Assembly (NCBI GenBank): GCA_052400625.1
Contig: JBQTGH010000003.1
Direction: 5' to 3' (one strand)
Source: Thermophagus sp052400625
Lineage (GTDB): Bacteria; Bacteroidota; Bacteroidia; Bacteroidales; Marinilabiliaceae
Length of the DNA: 64,000 bases
Positions 18,006 through 27,286 of this stretch are shown in pieces. Position 1 is the first letter of the stretch. Each line of letters opens with the position of its first letter. Made by a program: the position numbers and the translations under genes. The notes under the pieces were generated by a model, which was not told the origin of the DNA, ran no database searches, and worked only from the letters and a program-made list of their open reading frames with translations.

Positions 18006-21000
18006 TTAGAATGAAATATTAGCACCAACAGAAATGGTACGTGCCTGAGGATAAATACCACGATCGATACCAATTGTTGTATAACCACCCGATGCTATTT
18101 CAGGATCAAATCCGTCGTAATCGGTAAAAGTGAGGAGATTTTCGGCAGAGACATAAACTCTTAAACGATCAATGGCGGCAACTCTCAACAAGTTTTTGGG
18201 CAGAGTAAAACCCAATTGAATATTTTTTAAACGAACATACGATCCGTCTTTGATATATAACTCGGAAGATCTCCAGTTACCATTGGGATTTTTACGGGTA
18301 ACCCTAGGAATCCAATTAGAGGTACCTTCTCCGATCCATCTCTCCAGAATCCAGGATGGACGATTCATAGCAGGAATATCGCCTCTTTGGGAATAGTCAA
18401 AAATGTCATTTCCGTAACTTCCCTGGAAAAACATGGAAAGGTCGAAATTTTTCCATTCTGCATTAAAATTTATACCAAATGTCCAGTCGGGCATGCCCTT
18501 CCCTATTTTGGTACGGTCGGCATCGGTAATCTTCCCATCAGGTACGGGGTTACCATTCTCATCAAAAGCGCCGGCAATATCAAGGAACCTTACATCCCCT
18601 GGTTTGGCATTTTGTTCATAAGTTTCGTTATACTCTGTGGCTTCGGCCTCATTTTGCAAAATACCTCCAACCTTATAACCATAGAAGAATGGGAACACTT
18701 CACCATTCATCCCTTTAACAAAGTCACCAACACCGGCAGCACCGGCACTTTCATAAATCTGTTCGCCAGATTCATTTCCCATATCAATCAGTTTATTCTT
18801 CAGATAAGAAGCATTCCCGCCGATGGTATATTTAAAATCACCAATATTACCGTTGTAGGTCATATCAAATTCGAGCCCGCTGTTTTCCATCTTACCCGCA
18901 TTAGCCAATGGCGCTCCTTTGCCCACATAGGCAGGGATTGGTTGTTCCATCAACATACCGCTTGTGGTCTTTTTGAAATAGTCGAAACCAAAGATTAAAG
19001 AACCCTTGAAAAATCTTGAGTCAAAACCGATATCGATTTGCTCTGACTCTTCCCACTTCAAATCGGGATTAGAGATTCTCGAAGGACTGGCTCCGTATTG
19101 CATGGTAGAATAATCGCCCGAACCAAAATAGTAGTTTTGGTTACCGTCCATCAAGGAGGTATAGGCAAAGTTTCCTATCCTTTCGTTTCCGTTTTTACCC
19201 CAACTGGCGCGCAATTTAAGGTAAGAAAACCACTCGGGACGACCATCCATGAAACCTTCATTGGTCAGATTCCATCCAACGGAGAAAGAAGGAAATACTG
19301 CCCATTTATTATTTGGCCCAAAATGTGAAGAACCATCCCTACGCACCGTTGCCTGGAACATATATTTCTCATTGAAATTATAATCGATCCTTCCAAAATA
19401 GGATGCCAAGGTCTCGGATGAAAAGCCTCCTGTTCCTCCTGACACACGTTCATCATCTCTGTCAGCAATAGCATAATCGATAACAGCTTTGTCAGGATCG
19501 TTTTCCAATAGATCGTAATCATCTCCATACAATTGACGAAGTTTATATTCCTGAGCTGATTGTCCAAGCAATACCGTAAGATTGTGGATACCGTCAAAGC
19601 TTTTGCTATACGTTAGCGTGTTCTCTATCTGCCATTTGAAACCACGGTGCATGTTGGAATAAACATGACTCCGGGTATAATCTTTTCCCTGAGTGGCCAA
19701 AAAATGTTGGAAAGTATAACCGTCATTTCCCCAGAATGCGAGATCTACACCATAACTCGATTTAAATTTCAGGCCGTTCATTATATCCAGCTCACCCCAG
19801 AAGGTAGAGACAAACTTATCAGAGTTACCTTGGCTACCGGTAGGAGCATCCAGCATGGCAACGGGGTTGGCTATTTCCTGGAAGCCGGATGGAGGAATGG
19901 AATAAACCCTTCCCTCATCATCTGTTACAGCGGTTGGATGATCGGCCAGCACTTGATCAGGATCAGTGGCATATACCGGAATGATAGGGTTAAATGCCAG
20001 AGCACTCCCCAACACCGAACCATATTCTGTATTCGTTTCAATGCCAGACGATTTAATTCGCGAATAACCTGCATTAACGCCTACCTTTAGATTATTTAGA
20101 AAAAGTCGGTCTGAATGAAATACATTGTAGGTATTGTTGGCCCGAATACTGTAACGATCATAATTGGAACGACCGTAGTCGCCGCCAACAATTCCATCTT
20201 GACTAAAATAACCAAATGAAACAAAATATGTAGCAACATCACTCCCTCCACTAATACTTATCTGGTGATTCTGAACAGGAGCATCATAATTAAAAGTTTC
20301 ATCCTGCCAATCGGTACCAGCACCGGCATTGGCAATCTCTTCGGCTGAATACATGGGTGCATTTCCATCGTTGAGCAAAGATTCATTCATTATTACCATA
20401 TATTCACGGGCATTAAGCACAGATCGTTTTTTCCATGGATTTTGCCAACCATAAGAAAAGTCATAATTGATACGAGCATCACCGGATTTCCCGGATTTTG
20501 TAGTCACCAATATAACGCCGTTGGCAGCACGAGCACCGTAAACGGCAGCTGAGGCAGCGTCTTTTAACACTTCAACCGATTCTATATCGGTGGGGTTGAG
20601 AAAATCGATTCCACCATCTACCGCCATTCCATCTACAATAAAAAGAGGTTCACTATTGTTAATGGTTCCTACCCCTCGGATTCTGACCTTCGAATCGGAC
20701 CCCGGTTGTCCAGAGCTCTGTGTAATCTGTACGCCTGAGACCTTCCCTTTGAGAACATTTTCAATCCTCGATGGGGTTGTTTTTTCCAGATCTTCAGAAG
20801 AAACACTGCTTATAGCAGCCGTTACCACACTTTTCTTCTGAACACCGTACCCAACTACCACCACTTCCTCCAGGCCAGTTACCTCTTCTTCCATCACCAC
20901 ATTAACAATAGATTGATTAGCAACAACTTCAACAGGGGTCATCCCAATAAAAGTGAACACCATCGTAGCACCTTCAGGAAGTGTCAGTGAATAACTACCT

Positions 21001-21167
21001 TCCACATTTGATATGGTTCCATTGGTTGTTCCCTTTTGAACAATACTAACCCCCGGGATAGGACTCCCATCTGAAGCAAAGGTTACCCTACCTGTGACGG
21101 TAATTTCCTGTGCAAACAACAATGTTGTCCACATCAATAAAAAAATAGTTCCTATGGTTTTTCTCAT
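18006..21167 (-). CDS. susC: SusC/RagA-family TonB-dependent outer-membrane transporter
   Basis: 1053 residues. Signal peptide (1-19, ending LLFAQ), a carboxypeptidase-regulatory-like domain (about 22-95, VTGRVTFASDGSPIPGVSIV), the TonB-box region LEEVVVVGYGVQ (about 98-109), plug domain (about 115-230, VLKGKVSGVQITQSSGQPGS; GTINNSEPLFIVDGM) and a 22-strand barrel ending in GANISF. It imports beta-glucan oligosaccharides using TonB energy, with SusD as lid. There is no extra N-terminal STN domain, so it does not signal to an anti-sigma factor. First gene of the PUL; the promoter should be in the 650-base region upstream. BamD, encoded at 59394-60197, belongs to the machinery that would insert it. 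Confidence 0.97.
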   Translation of the reverse strand: MRKTIGTIFLLMWTTLLFAQEITVTGRVTFASDGSPIPGVSIVQKGTTNGTISNVEGSYSLTLPEGATMVFTFIGMTPVEVVANQSIVNVVMEEEVTGLEEVVVVGYGVQKKSVVTAAISSVSSEDLEKTTPSRIENVLKGKVSGVQITQSSGQPGSDSKVRIRGVGTINNSEPLFIVDGMAVDGGIDFLNPTDIESVEVLKDAASAAVYGARAANGVILVTTKSGKSGDARINYDFSYGWQNPWKKRSVLNAREYMVIMNESLLNDGNAPMYSAEEIANAGAGTDWQDETFNYDAPVQNHQISISGGSDVATYFVSFGYFSQDGIVGGDYGRSNYDRYSIRANNTYNVFHSDRLFLNNLKVGVNAGYSRIKSSGIETNTEYGSVLGSALAFNPIIPVYATDPDQVLADHPTAVTDDEGRVYSIPPSGFQEIANPVAMLDAPTGSQGNSDKFVSTFWGELDIMNGLKFKSSYGVDLAFWGNDGYTFQHFLATQGKDYTRSHVYSNMHRGFKWQIENTLTYSKSFDGIHNLTVLLGQSAQEYKLRQLYGDDYDLLENDPDKAVIDYAIADRDDERVSGGTGGFSSETLASYFGRIDYNFNEKYMFQATVRRDGSSHFGPNNKWAVFPSFSVGWNLTNEGFMDGRPEWFSYLKLRASWGKNGNERIGNFAYTSLMDGNQNYYFGSGDYSTMQYGASPSRISNPDLKWEESEQIDIGFDSRFFKGSLIFGFDYFKKTTSGMLMEQPIPAYVGKGAPLANAGKMENSGLEFDMTYNGNIGDFKYTIGGNASYLKNKLIDMGNESGEQIYESAGAAGVGDFVKGMNGEVFPFFYGYKVGGILQNEAEATEYNETYEQNAKPGDVRFLDIAGAFDENGNPVPDGKITDADRTKIGKGMPDWTFGINFNAEWKNFDLSMFFQGSYGNDIFDYSQRGDIPAMNRPSWILERWIGEGTSNWIPRVTRKNPNGNWRSSELYIKDGSYVRLKNIQLGFTLPKNLLRVAAIDRLRVYVSAENLLTFTDYDGFDPEIASGGYTTIGIDRGIYPQARTISVGANISF

Positions 21168-21817
21168 AACAAAACTGATTTGGAAATTAAAATATGCCCC
21201 AAAAATATGCTACAAATGTTAATCATTGCTAATATTACACCACACAAAAAACTCATATTTCTACTTTTTCAAACTCATAAAAAACTCACACCATAAACTC
21301 TTGTAACCTCTATTTCAATTTTTTGCATTTTTAAAAAACAATATTTTGTCATTTTCATAAACTCACTTCCATTTTTTTAGCAAATCAAATCAATAACATT
21401 AAATAACACTTCACTTAAAAAGTTGGCATAAGTCATTCGGGCGCATGCGCCACCCAGAATGGTGAAAACAAGATAATGCATCCACCTATTTGTATATCTA
21501 CACCCTTCGCATAATTCCGGAGCAAACAAGTTTTTCTCAACAGATCAATTTCAAGACAATGTCGGCCACTTGGCAAAGTTCTTCCTAAACTGGATCGTGG
21601 TATTGTGTTTATCTCCATTATTTCAAAATAATAATTAGCGTCAGCCACATAATTATTATTTACAAACAGATATCTTTTTCATACCTTGAACAAAAATTGT
21701 AAGGCCATGATTATAAGAATTTCTGACTTTGATCGGAATCTTAACCTTTTCGGTCATTCTGCGATTATTATTTAACAATTCAATAATTCATAAAAGTGTA
21801 ACCATAATTTAAAGGCA
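21168..21817. promoter_or_regulatory. 650-base divergent region between the PUL and the mechanosensitive channel gene
   Basis: It should hold the susC promoter. On the minus strand TATTTTTG (21207 to 21200) fits a -7 TAnnTTTG element about 30 bases before the susC ATG, without a good -33 match. The stretch 21230-21420 is strongly AT-rich with repeats of AAACTCA. A palindrome-rich hairpin lies at 21434-21461 (CATTC-GGG, inner GCGCATGCGC, CCC-a-GAATG), a candidate operator or attenuator. No regulator gene is present in this gap. Confidence 0.45.
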
Positions 21818-22645
21818 ATGGAAAACATTAAGAACTGGTTCAGCAATCCTGAACAAATCATGCAATTTGTCATCAAGTACGGTGGTCAACTGCTTGTGGC
21901 CATTATTACATTAATTATCGGTCTGTGGATCATCTCTCTGTTAATAAAAGGCATGAAGAGATTATTTCGGACACGGGATATGGATCCCGGCCTTCAATCG
22001 TTCCTTTTAAGTGTGAGTAGTATTGCGCTTAAAATAATGCTTATCATTAGTGTTATATCGATGCTTGGCGTACAAATGACCTCCTTTATTGCGGTATTAG
22101 GTGCTGCCGGTCTGGCCATCGGTATGGCTCTTAGCGGTTCCCTACAAAACTTTGCCGGAGGAGTAATGATTCTGATGTTCAAACCCTTTAAAGTGGGAGA
22201 TTATATTACAGCTCAAGGTGAATCGGGTACCGTAAATGAGATCCAGATCTTCCATACGATCTTAAAAACCCCCGACAATAAAACCATCATACTCCCCAAC
22301 GGCCCCCTGTCAACGGGCTCACTAGTCAATTACTCCAAAGAACCGCAGCGTAGGGTTGACTTCACCTTCGGCATTGGGTATAACGATGACATCGACAAAG
22401 CAAAAAATCTGATATTAAGCATCATTGAAAAAGACTCCCGAATACTGAAGGAGCCGGCTCCATTCATCGGTGTAATAAACCTGGGTGACAGTTCGGTTGA
22501 TCTTGTGGTAAGAGTTTGGGCAGAAGCATCCAACTACTGGGGCATCTTCTTTGATCTTCAGGAAACGGTTAAAAAAGAATTTGATCGACAGGGAATATCC
22601 ATTCCTTATCCACAAACAGACGTACATCTGTATCAATCAAAATAA
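21818..22645 (+). CDS. MscS-family small-conductance mechanosensitive channel
   Basis: 275 residues, close to E. coli MscS. Three transmembrane helices (about 20-45, 62-85 and 88-115); the pore-lining third helix carries the glycine/alanine pattern GAAGLAIGMALSGSLQNFAGG, spanning about 92-112. A beta domain follows (FKPFKVGDYI, GESGTVNEIQIFHTILKTPD) and then the C-terminal alpha/beta domain ending PYPQTDVHLY. It releases solutes on osmotic downshift at the inner membrane. Monocistronic by appearance: it has its own upstream region and is followed by a good terminator. Confidence 0.95.
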   Translation: MENIKNWFSNPEQIMQFVIKYGGQLLVAIITLIIGLWIISLLIKGMKRLFRTRDMDPGLQSFLLSVSSIALKIMLIISVISMLGVQMTSFIAVLGAAGLAIGMALSGSLQNFAGGVMILMFKPFKVGDYITAQGESGTVNEIQIFHTILKTPDNKTIILPNGPLSTGSLVNYSKEPQRRVDFTFGIGYNDDIDKAKNLILSIIEKDSRILKEPAPFIGVINLGDSSVDLVVRVWAEASNYWGIFFDLQETVKKEFDRQGISIPYPQTDVHLYQSK

Positions 22646-22653
22646 TTCTTAAC

Positions 22654-22697
22654 AGAGGGAGAGACATAGAATTTTGGTATACGTCTCCCCTCTTTTC
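22654..22697 (+). terminator. Intrinsic terminator after the MscS gene
   Basis: AGAGGGAGAGAC (22654-22665) pairs with GTCTCCCCTCT (22683-22693) with one bulge, followed by TTTT. It is 9 bases past the stop codon. Confidence 0.7.
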
Positions 22698-22839
22698 TCT
22701 CCACTATTAGTTTTTTTACCATTGAAATGAGCATGACGATGTAGGACTGTCACAAAAAAATGAATACATTCCTCTGTTATGCGAGTTCCTTTCGACCAAC
22801 AACTTAAATCCATCAACAACTTAAATTATTACTGTACGC

Positions 22840-23724
22840 ATGAAAAACCTCATCGTAATCCTATCAGCCATCACGATCATTAGTTTTCCGGCCTTTTCCC
22901 AATCCGAAACCGACACCATCCGACACTGGAAATCCGGAGGTAGTAGTGCCTTCACCTTTTCTCAGGTTTCACTCACAAACTGGTCGGCAGGTGGCGAAAA
23001 TTCGGTCTCAGGGACCTTCCTGTTCAACACCTTTATGAATTATAAAAAAGGTAAAATAGCATGGGAAAATACCCTCGATATTGGCTATGGGCTAACCAAA
23101 CAAGGCTCGGAGAATATGATAAAAACAGAAGACCGTTTACAATTGGTTTCCAAATATGGATATCAAGCCTCCCAATATTGGTACTATACCGCTCTGGCCG
23201 ATTTTAAAACTCAACTGGGGACAGGATATAAAGATCCACCTGAAAACAGTATCCTCACATCCAAGTTTCTAGCACCGGCCTACTTGTTGCTTTCTTTAGG
23301 AATGGATTACAAGCCCAGCGAAAACTTTTCGCTCTATCTCTCCCCGCTGACCAGTAAATGGACCATTGTTAACGATGAAGAACTCTCACAACAAGGTGCT
23401 TTCGGTGTAGATCCGGGAAAGAAAATACGTACCGAATTCGGGGCCTCCATCAAATCTATTCTAAAAAAGGAGAACATCATTGAAAACGTTGATTTCATGA
23501 CCCGTTTGGATCTTTTTTCCAATTATACCAACAACCCTCTAAACATCGACGTGGAATGGGAAACAAAATTCGATTTCCGCGTAAACAGTTTTCTCTCGGC
23601 AAATCTGGGTACAACATTACTGTATGATGACGATATTAAATACATTAGCGACGAAGGCGTGGAACGAGGGGCGCGTATTCAGTTTAAACAATTATTTGGC
23701 TTTGGAATAAATTTCAAATTTTAA
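22840..23724 (+). CDS. DUF3078 domain-containing outer-membrane protein
   Basis: 294 residues. A signal peptide (1-20, FPAFSQ) is followed by the characteristic DUF3078 start WKSGGSSAFTFSQVSLTNWSAGG, which spans about residues 30-52. Later motifs include WENTLDIGYGL, QASQYWYYTALADFKTQL and the last strand LFGFGINFKF with a terminal phenylalanine as in barrel proteins. Alternating hydrophobic strands suggest an outer-membrane beta-barrel. The family is restricted to Bacteroidota and its function is unknown. Followed by agmatine deiminase after 67 bases, but nothing links them functionally. Confidence 0.85.
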   Translation: MKNLIVILSAITIISFPAFSQSETDTIRHWKSGGSSAFTFSQVSLTNWSAGGENSVSGTFLFNTFMNYKKGKIAWENTLDIGYGLTKQGSENMIKTEDRLQLVSKYGYQASQYWYYTALADFKTQLGTGYKDPPENSILTSKFLAPAYLLLSLGMDYKPSENFSLYLSPLTSKWTIVNDEELSQQGAFGVDPGKKIRTEFGASIKSILKKENIIENVDFMTRLDLFSNYTNNPLNIDVEWETKFDFRVNSFLSANLGTTLLYDDDIKYISDEGVERGARIQFKQLFGFGINFKF

Positions 23725-23791
23725 TGGGCTAAAGGATATCGTAAATTTTTCCCATTTTTGAGGTCCGGTTTTATCATTTACGGACTCATTC

Positions 23792-24868
23792 ATGAACAAT
23801 ACGCAAGCCACAACAAATCAACGAGTTTTTCCGGCGGAATGGGAACCTCAGGATGCCATTCTGCTAGCCTGGCCCCATAAAAACACCGATTGGGTGAATA
23901 ACCTGGACGAAACGCGTCGCTGTTTCCGCCAAATAATCGATGCCATTACCAGATTTCAAGATGTCATTTTAATAGTGGACAATCAGGACGAATCATTTTC
24001 CTTAACCGCATTCCGCACCCCTAACCGCATTCATCCTTTGCTCATTCCTTTTAATGATACCTGGGCACGAGACTTTGGGCCATTACTGATTTCCGAGAGT
24101 AGTCAATACCAAGCCCTCGACTTCAAATTTAACGGCTGGGGCCTAAAGTTCCCTGCGAATAAAGATAACCTCATCAACAGGCAACTCTTTGATCAAGATC
24201 TGTTCGCAAAGGGCATAACTTATGTAAATCATCTCAATTTCGTATTGGAAGGTGGAAGCGTGGAATCCAACGGAAAAGGAACCATACTTACCACTTCTGA
24301 GTGCTTGCTCTCCCCCAATCGAAACGGTGCTTCTTCAAAAAATGAAATAGAAGCAACCTTAAAGCACACCCTGGGGGCTGAAAACATCCTTTGGCTGGAT
24401 CACGGTTTTTTGGCAGGTGATGATACTGACAGTCATATTGATACTCTGGCCAGATTTTGCAATTTTGACACCATTGCATATATTAAATCGGATAATCCTA
24501 ATGATGAACATTTTGAGGCACTGAGCCAAATGGAAAAACAGCTTCAAGCATTCAGAACAACTAAGGGCGATCCGTTCAACCTGATTCCTCTCCCCATGGC
24601 CGATCCGGTTTATGATGACGATCATAATCGACTTCCCGCCACTTATGCCAATTTTCTGATCATCAACCAGGCGGTTTTACTTCCCTTTTATGGCAGTCAG
24701 AAAGACCAAAGGGCGAAGGAAATTCTGCAAGAGGTTTTCTCTGATCGCGAAATCATCGGCATTGATTGCCGGCCACTGATTCAACAGCACGGATCATTGC
24801 ACTGCGTAACCATGCAATTGCCTCAAGGTGTCATAAATAGAAAAATAGTTGATCCCATTCATCATTAA
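23792..24868 (+). CDS. aguA: Agmatine deiminase (PAD_porph family)
   Basis: Hydrolyses agmatine to N-carbamoylputrescine and ammonia. 358 residues. Family motifs: FPAEWEPQDAILLAWPHK near the start, NDTWARDFGPL (about 88-98), LEGGSVESNGKGT, HGFLAGDDTDSHIDTLARF (catalytic His/Asp) and the nucleophile in HGSLHCVTMQLP (Cys338). The usual glycine run before this cysteine reads HGSLH, a variation that should not affect the nucleophile. The downstream gene, starting 10 bases after the stop, encodes N-carbamoylputrescine amidase, so the two form the AIH pathway to putrescine. No arginine decarboxylase is encoded in this window. Confidence 0.93.
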   Translation: MNNTQATTNQRVFPAEWEPQDAILLAWPHKNTDWVNNLDETRRCFRQIIDAITRFQDVILIVDNQDESFSLTAFRTPNRIHPLLIPFNDTWARDFGPLLISESSQYQALDFKFNGWGLKFPANKDNLINRQLFDQDLFAKGITYVNHLNFVLEGGSVESNGKGTILTTSECLLSPNRNGASSKNEIEATLKHTLGAENILWLDHGFLAGDDTDSHIDTLARFCNFDTIAYIKSDNPNDEHFEALSQMEKQLQAFRTTKGDPFNLIPLPMADPVYDDDHNRLPATYANFLIINQAVLLPFYGSQKDQRAKEILQEVFSDREIIGIDCRPLIQQHGSLHCVTMQLPQGVINRKIVDPIHH

Positions 24869-24878
24869 TCAATGTGTT

Positions 24879-25757
24879 ATGCTTAAAACAGGACTCATTC
24901 AGCAAAGCAATACATCAAATATCGAAGACAATATTCAACGCTTGGAAAAAAGCATCCGGGAGCTCGCCGGAAAAGGGGCACAACTAATTGTTTTGCAGGA
25001 ACTGCACAACAGTCTTTATTTCTGCCAAACGGAAGACACCGAAACATTTGACCTGGCGGAAACTATTCCCGGTCCCTCCACCGACCGTTTTGGAAAACTG
25101 GCAGCCGAATTAGGTGTGGTTCTGGTAACATCCCTCTTCGAAAAACGCGCCCCGGGCCTCTATCATAACACAGCGGTAGTACTGGAAAGCGACGGCACTG
25201 TGGTGGGAATATATCGAAAGATGCATATTCCGGACGATCCTGCTTATTACGAAAAATTTTACTTTACCCCGGGCGACCTGGATTTTAACCCCATAGATAC
25301 CAGTGTTGGGAGATTGGGCGTTTTGGTATGCTGGGATCAATGGTTTCCCGAAGCAGCAAGGCTTATGGCATTACGTGGCGCCGACCTGCTTATCTATCCC
25401 ACCGCCATTGGTTGGGAGTCAACCGATAGTCCGGAAGAAAAAGCACGTCAAAAAGATGCCTGGACAATCTCACAACGTGGCCATGCCGTGGCTAATGGTC
25501 TGCCTGTAATATCTGTTAACCGGGTAGGCTTTGAAGCCGATCCTTCAGGGATGACAAAAGGAATACAGTTTTGGGGAAACAGTTTTGTTGCAGGACCACA
25601 AGGAGAAATTGTGACTGAAGCGCCTACCGATAGCGAAAGGAATCTTATTATTGACATCGACCTGGAACGATCGGAAAAGGTGCGACGCATCTGGCCATTT
25701 TTTAGAGATCGTAGAATCGATGCTTATCAGGGATTAACCAAAAGATTCCTGGACTAA
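24879..25757 (+). CDS. aguB: N-carbamoylputrescine amidase
   Basis: Nitrilase-superfamily enzyme converting N-carbamoylputrescine to putrescine, CO2 and ammonia. ATG 24879 (MLKTGLIQQSN) matches family starts; an in-frame TTG at 24849 would overlap the upstream gene and add an unlike segment. 292 residues. The catalytic triad is visible: Glu in VLQELHNS, Lys in YRKMHIPDD, Cys in VCWDQWFPEAAR; YYEKFYFTPGD is typical of the AguB branch. It forms an operon with aguA. Confidence 0.95.
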   Translation: MLKTGLIQQSNTSNIEDNIQRLEKSIRELAGKGAQLIVLQELHNSLYFCQTEDTETFDLAETIPGPSTDRFGKLAAELGVVLVTSLFEKRAPGLYHNTAVVLESDGTVVGIYRKMHIPDDPAYYEKFYFTPGDLDFNPIDTSVGRLGVLVCWDQWFPEAARLMALRGADLLIYPTAIGWESTDSPEEKARQKDAWTISQRGHAVANGLPVISVNRVGFEADPSGMTKGIQFWGNSFVAGPQGEIVTEAPTDSERNLIIDIDLERSEKVRRIWPFFRDRRIDAYQGLTKRFLD

Positions 25758-25942
25758 ACAAAACTTTTTGAAACCGACGAGGATATTAACGCGTAAAAAC
25801 ACGGAACAGAAAAGAACAGCGTGCAAATATTCAGAATGACTGACGATCATTACGTGCTGTGTTTATAATCAACAATTAATAAGCCGAACAATTCGACACT
25901 AAAACTTCATATAGTCCAGAAAGAAAATTTAAATCACACATT

Positions 25943-27211
25943 ATGAAGATAAATCAAACTTTGAGAGGCAACACTTGCAAACAGCCTCTTCCTTTTATTC
26001 ATCTGTTTTCGACTTTGTGTATTGGAATCTTAATGTTATCCTTCCTTAGTTTTGGATGTTCCGGCCCCAAAGTTGAAAAACAATCCCAATGGGTAGGCAC
26101 CTGGAGCACTTCACCACAGTTGGTCGAACCTCATAACATGCCTCCTGATCCCGGACTAGCCAATAATTCCCTAAGACAAAAAGTGCGTGTATCCATTGGC
26201 GGGGATACCCTAAGAGTAAAATTTTCCAATAAGTTCAGCAGCAAACCCGTCACATTGAAAAAAGTACAAATTGCTACCTCTATCGACGGTAGTAGCATTG
26301 ACACAGCTTCCATAAAAGAGCTAACCTTTTCCGGCCTTTCAGAGGTGACCATGCAGCCCGACTCAGCCATTTATTCCGATCCCGTGGCGTTTGATTTAAA
26401 ACCCAGAATGGATTTGGCCATTACAATTTACTTTGGACAAACATCACCAGACGTTACCGGACATCCTGGATCACGAACCACATCCTACCTGATGGAAGGC
26501 AACCATGTGTCGGATGCTAAATTCACCGGCCCGGAAACGGACCACTGGTACGTAATCAATACCATTGAAGTGAAAGCGCCACAAAATAGTGCCGCCGTAG
26601 TAACATTGGGTAATTCCATCACCGATGGTCGTGGTTCGGGCACCAACAAACAGAATCGATGGCCGGATATATTGTCCGAACAATTGCTGACAAATCCCCA
26701 AACTCAACATATTTCGGTATTAAATCAGGGCATTGGAGGCAACTGCGTTCTACGCCAATGTTTGGGGCCATCCGCACTCGATCGCTTTGACCGTGACGTA
26801 CTCAAACAAAATGGGGTGAAATGGCTCATCATTCTTGAAGGTGTCAACGATCTGGGACAGACTCCCGATAGTGCTGCCGCAGCCCAAACAGCTAACAATC
26901 TGGTTGCCGCCTATCAACAAATGATTCAAATGGCTCACGAACATGATATTCTGGTTTATGGAGGTACCATCACGCCTTTTGGAAAATCGTTTTACCATAC
27001 CGATTTCAGGGAAGCCGCCCGAAAAACCGTAAACGATTGGATTCGTAACAGTGGCCAATTCGATGCCGTTATTGATTTTGATAAAGCCATTCGAAATCCG
27101 CAAGACCCTTCGGCCATTAATGAAGACCTCCATGATGGGGACTATTTGCATCCCAATGAAAAAGGACATGAAGTCATGGGGAAAGCCGTAAAACCGGAAT
27201 TATTTTATTAA
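25943..27211 (+). CDS. SGNH/GDSL-type esterase lipoprotein
   Basis: 422 residues. A long signal region (about 1-38) ends at FGC, an imperfect lipobox, so lipid anchoring is likely but not certain. A beta-rich N-terminal module (about 50-195, VRVSIGGDTLRVKFSN) precedes the SGNH hydrolase domain: block I VVTLGNSITDG with Asn in place of the more usual Asp before the catalytic serine, NQGIGGN (block II), LEGVNDLG (block III) and DYLHPNEKGHEVMG (block V, Asp/His). The arrangement resembles secreted acetyl-xylan or rhamnogalacturonan esterase-like enzymes. Substrate unknown. Ends at a strong terminator. Confidence 0.85.
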   Translation: MKINQTLRGNTCKQPLPFIHLFSTLCIGILMLSFLSFGCSGPKVEKQSQWVGTWSTSPQLVEPHNMPPDPGLANNSLRQKVRVSIGGDTLRVKFSNKFSSKPVTLKKVQIATSIDGSSIDTASIKELTFSGLSEVTMQPDSAIYSDPVAFDLKPRMDLAITIYFGQTSPDVTGHPGSRTTSYLMEGNHVSDAKFTGPETDHWYVINTIEVKAPQNSAAVVTLGNSITDGRGSGTNKQNRWPDILSEQLLTNPQTQHISVLNQGIGGNCVLRQCLGPSALDRFDRDVLKQNGVKWLIILEGVNDLGQTPDSAAAAQTANNLVAAYQQMIQMAHEHDILVYGGTITPFGKSFYHTDFREAARKTVNDWIRNSGQFDAVIDFDKAIRNPQDPSAINEDLHDGDYLHPNEKGHEVMGKAVKPELFY

Positions 27212-27229
27212 AGCATCATCCTACATAGT

Positions 27230-27286
27230 ATGGCGCATAGTAAACCCGAGAAGAAAAACGAGGTGGCTCTATGCGCCATTCTTTTT
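27230..27286 (+). terminator. Intrinsic terminator after the SGNH gene
   Basis: ATGGCGCATAG (27230-27240) and CTATGCGCCAT (27269-27279) form a perfect 11-bp stem followed by TCTTTTT. It sits between the convergent SGNH and sfsA genes; the U-run favours the plus-strand transcript. Confidence 0.85.
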
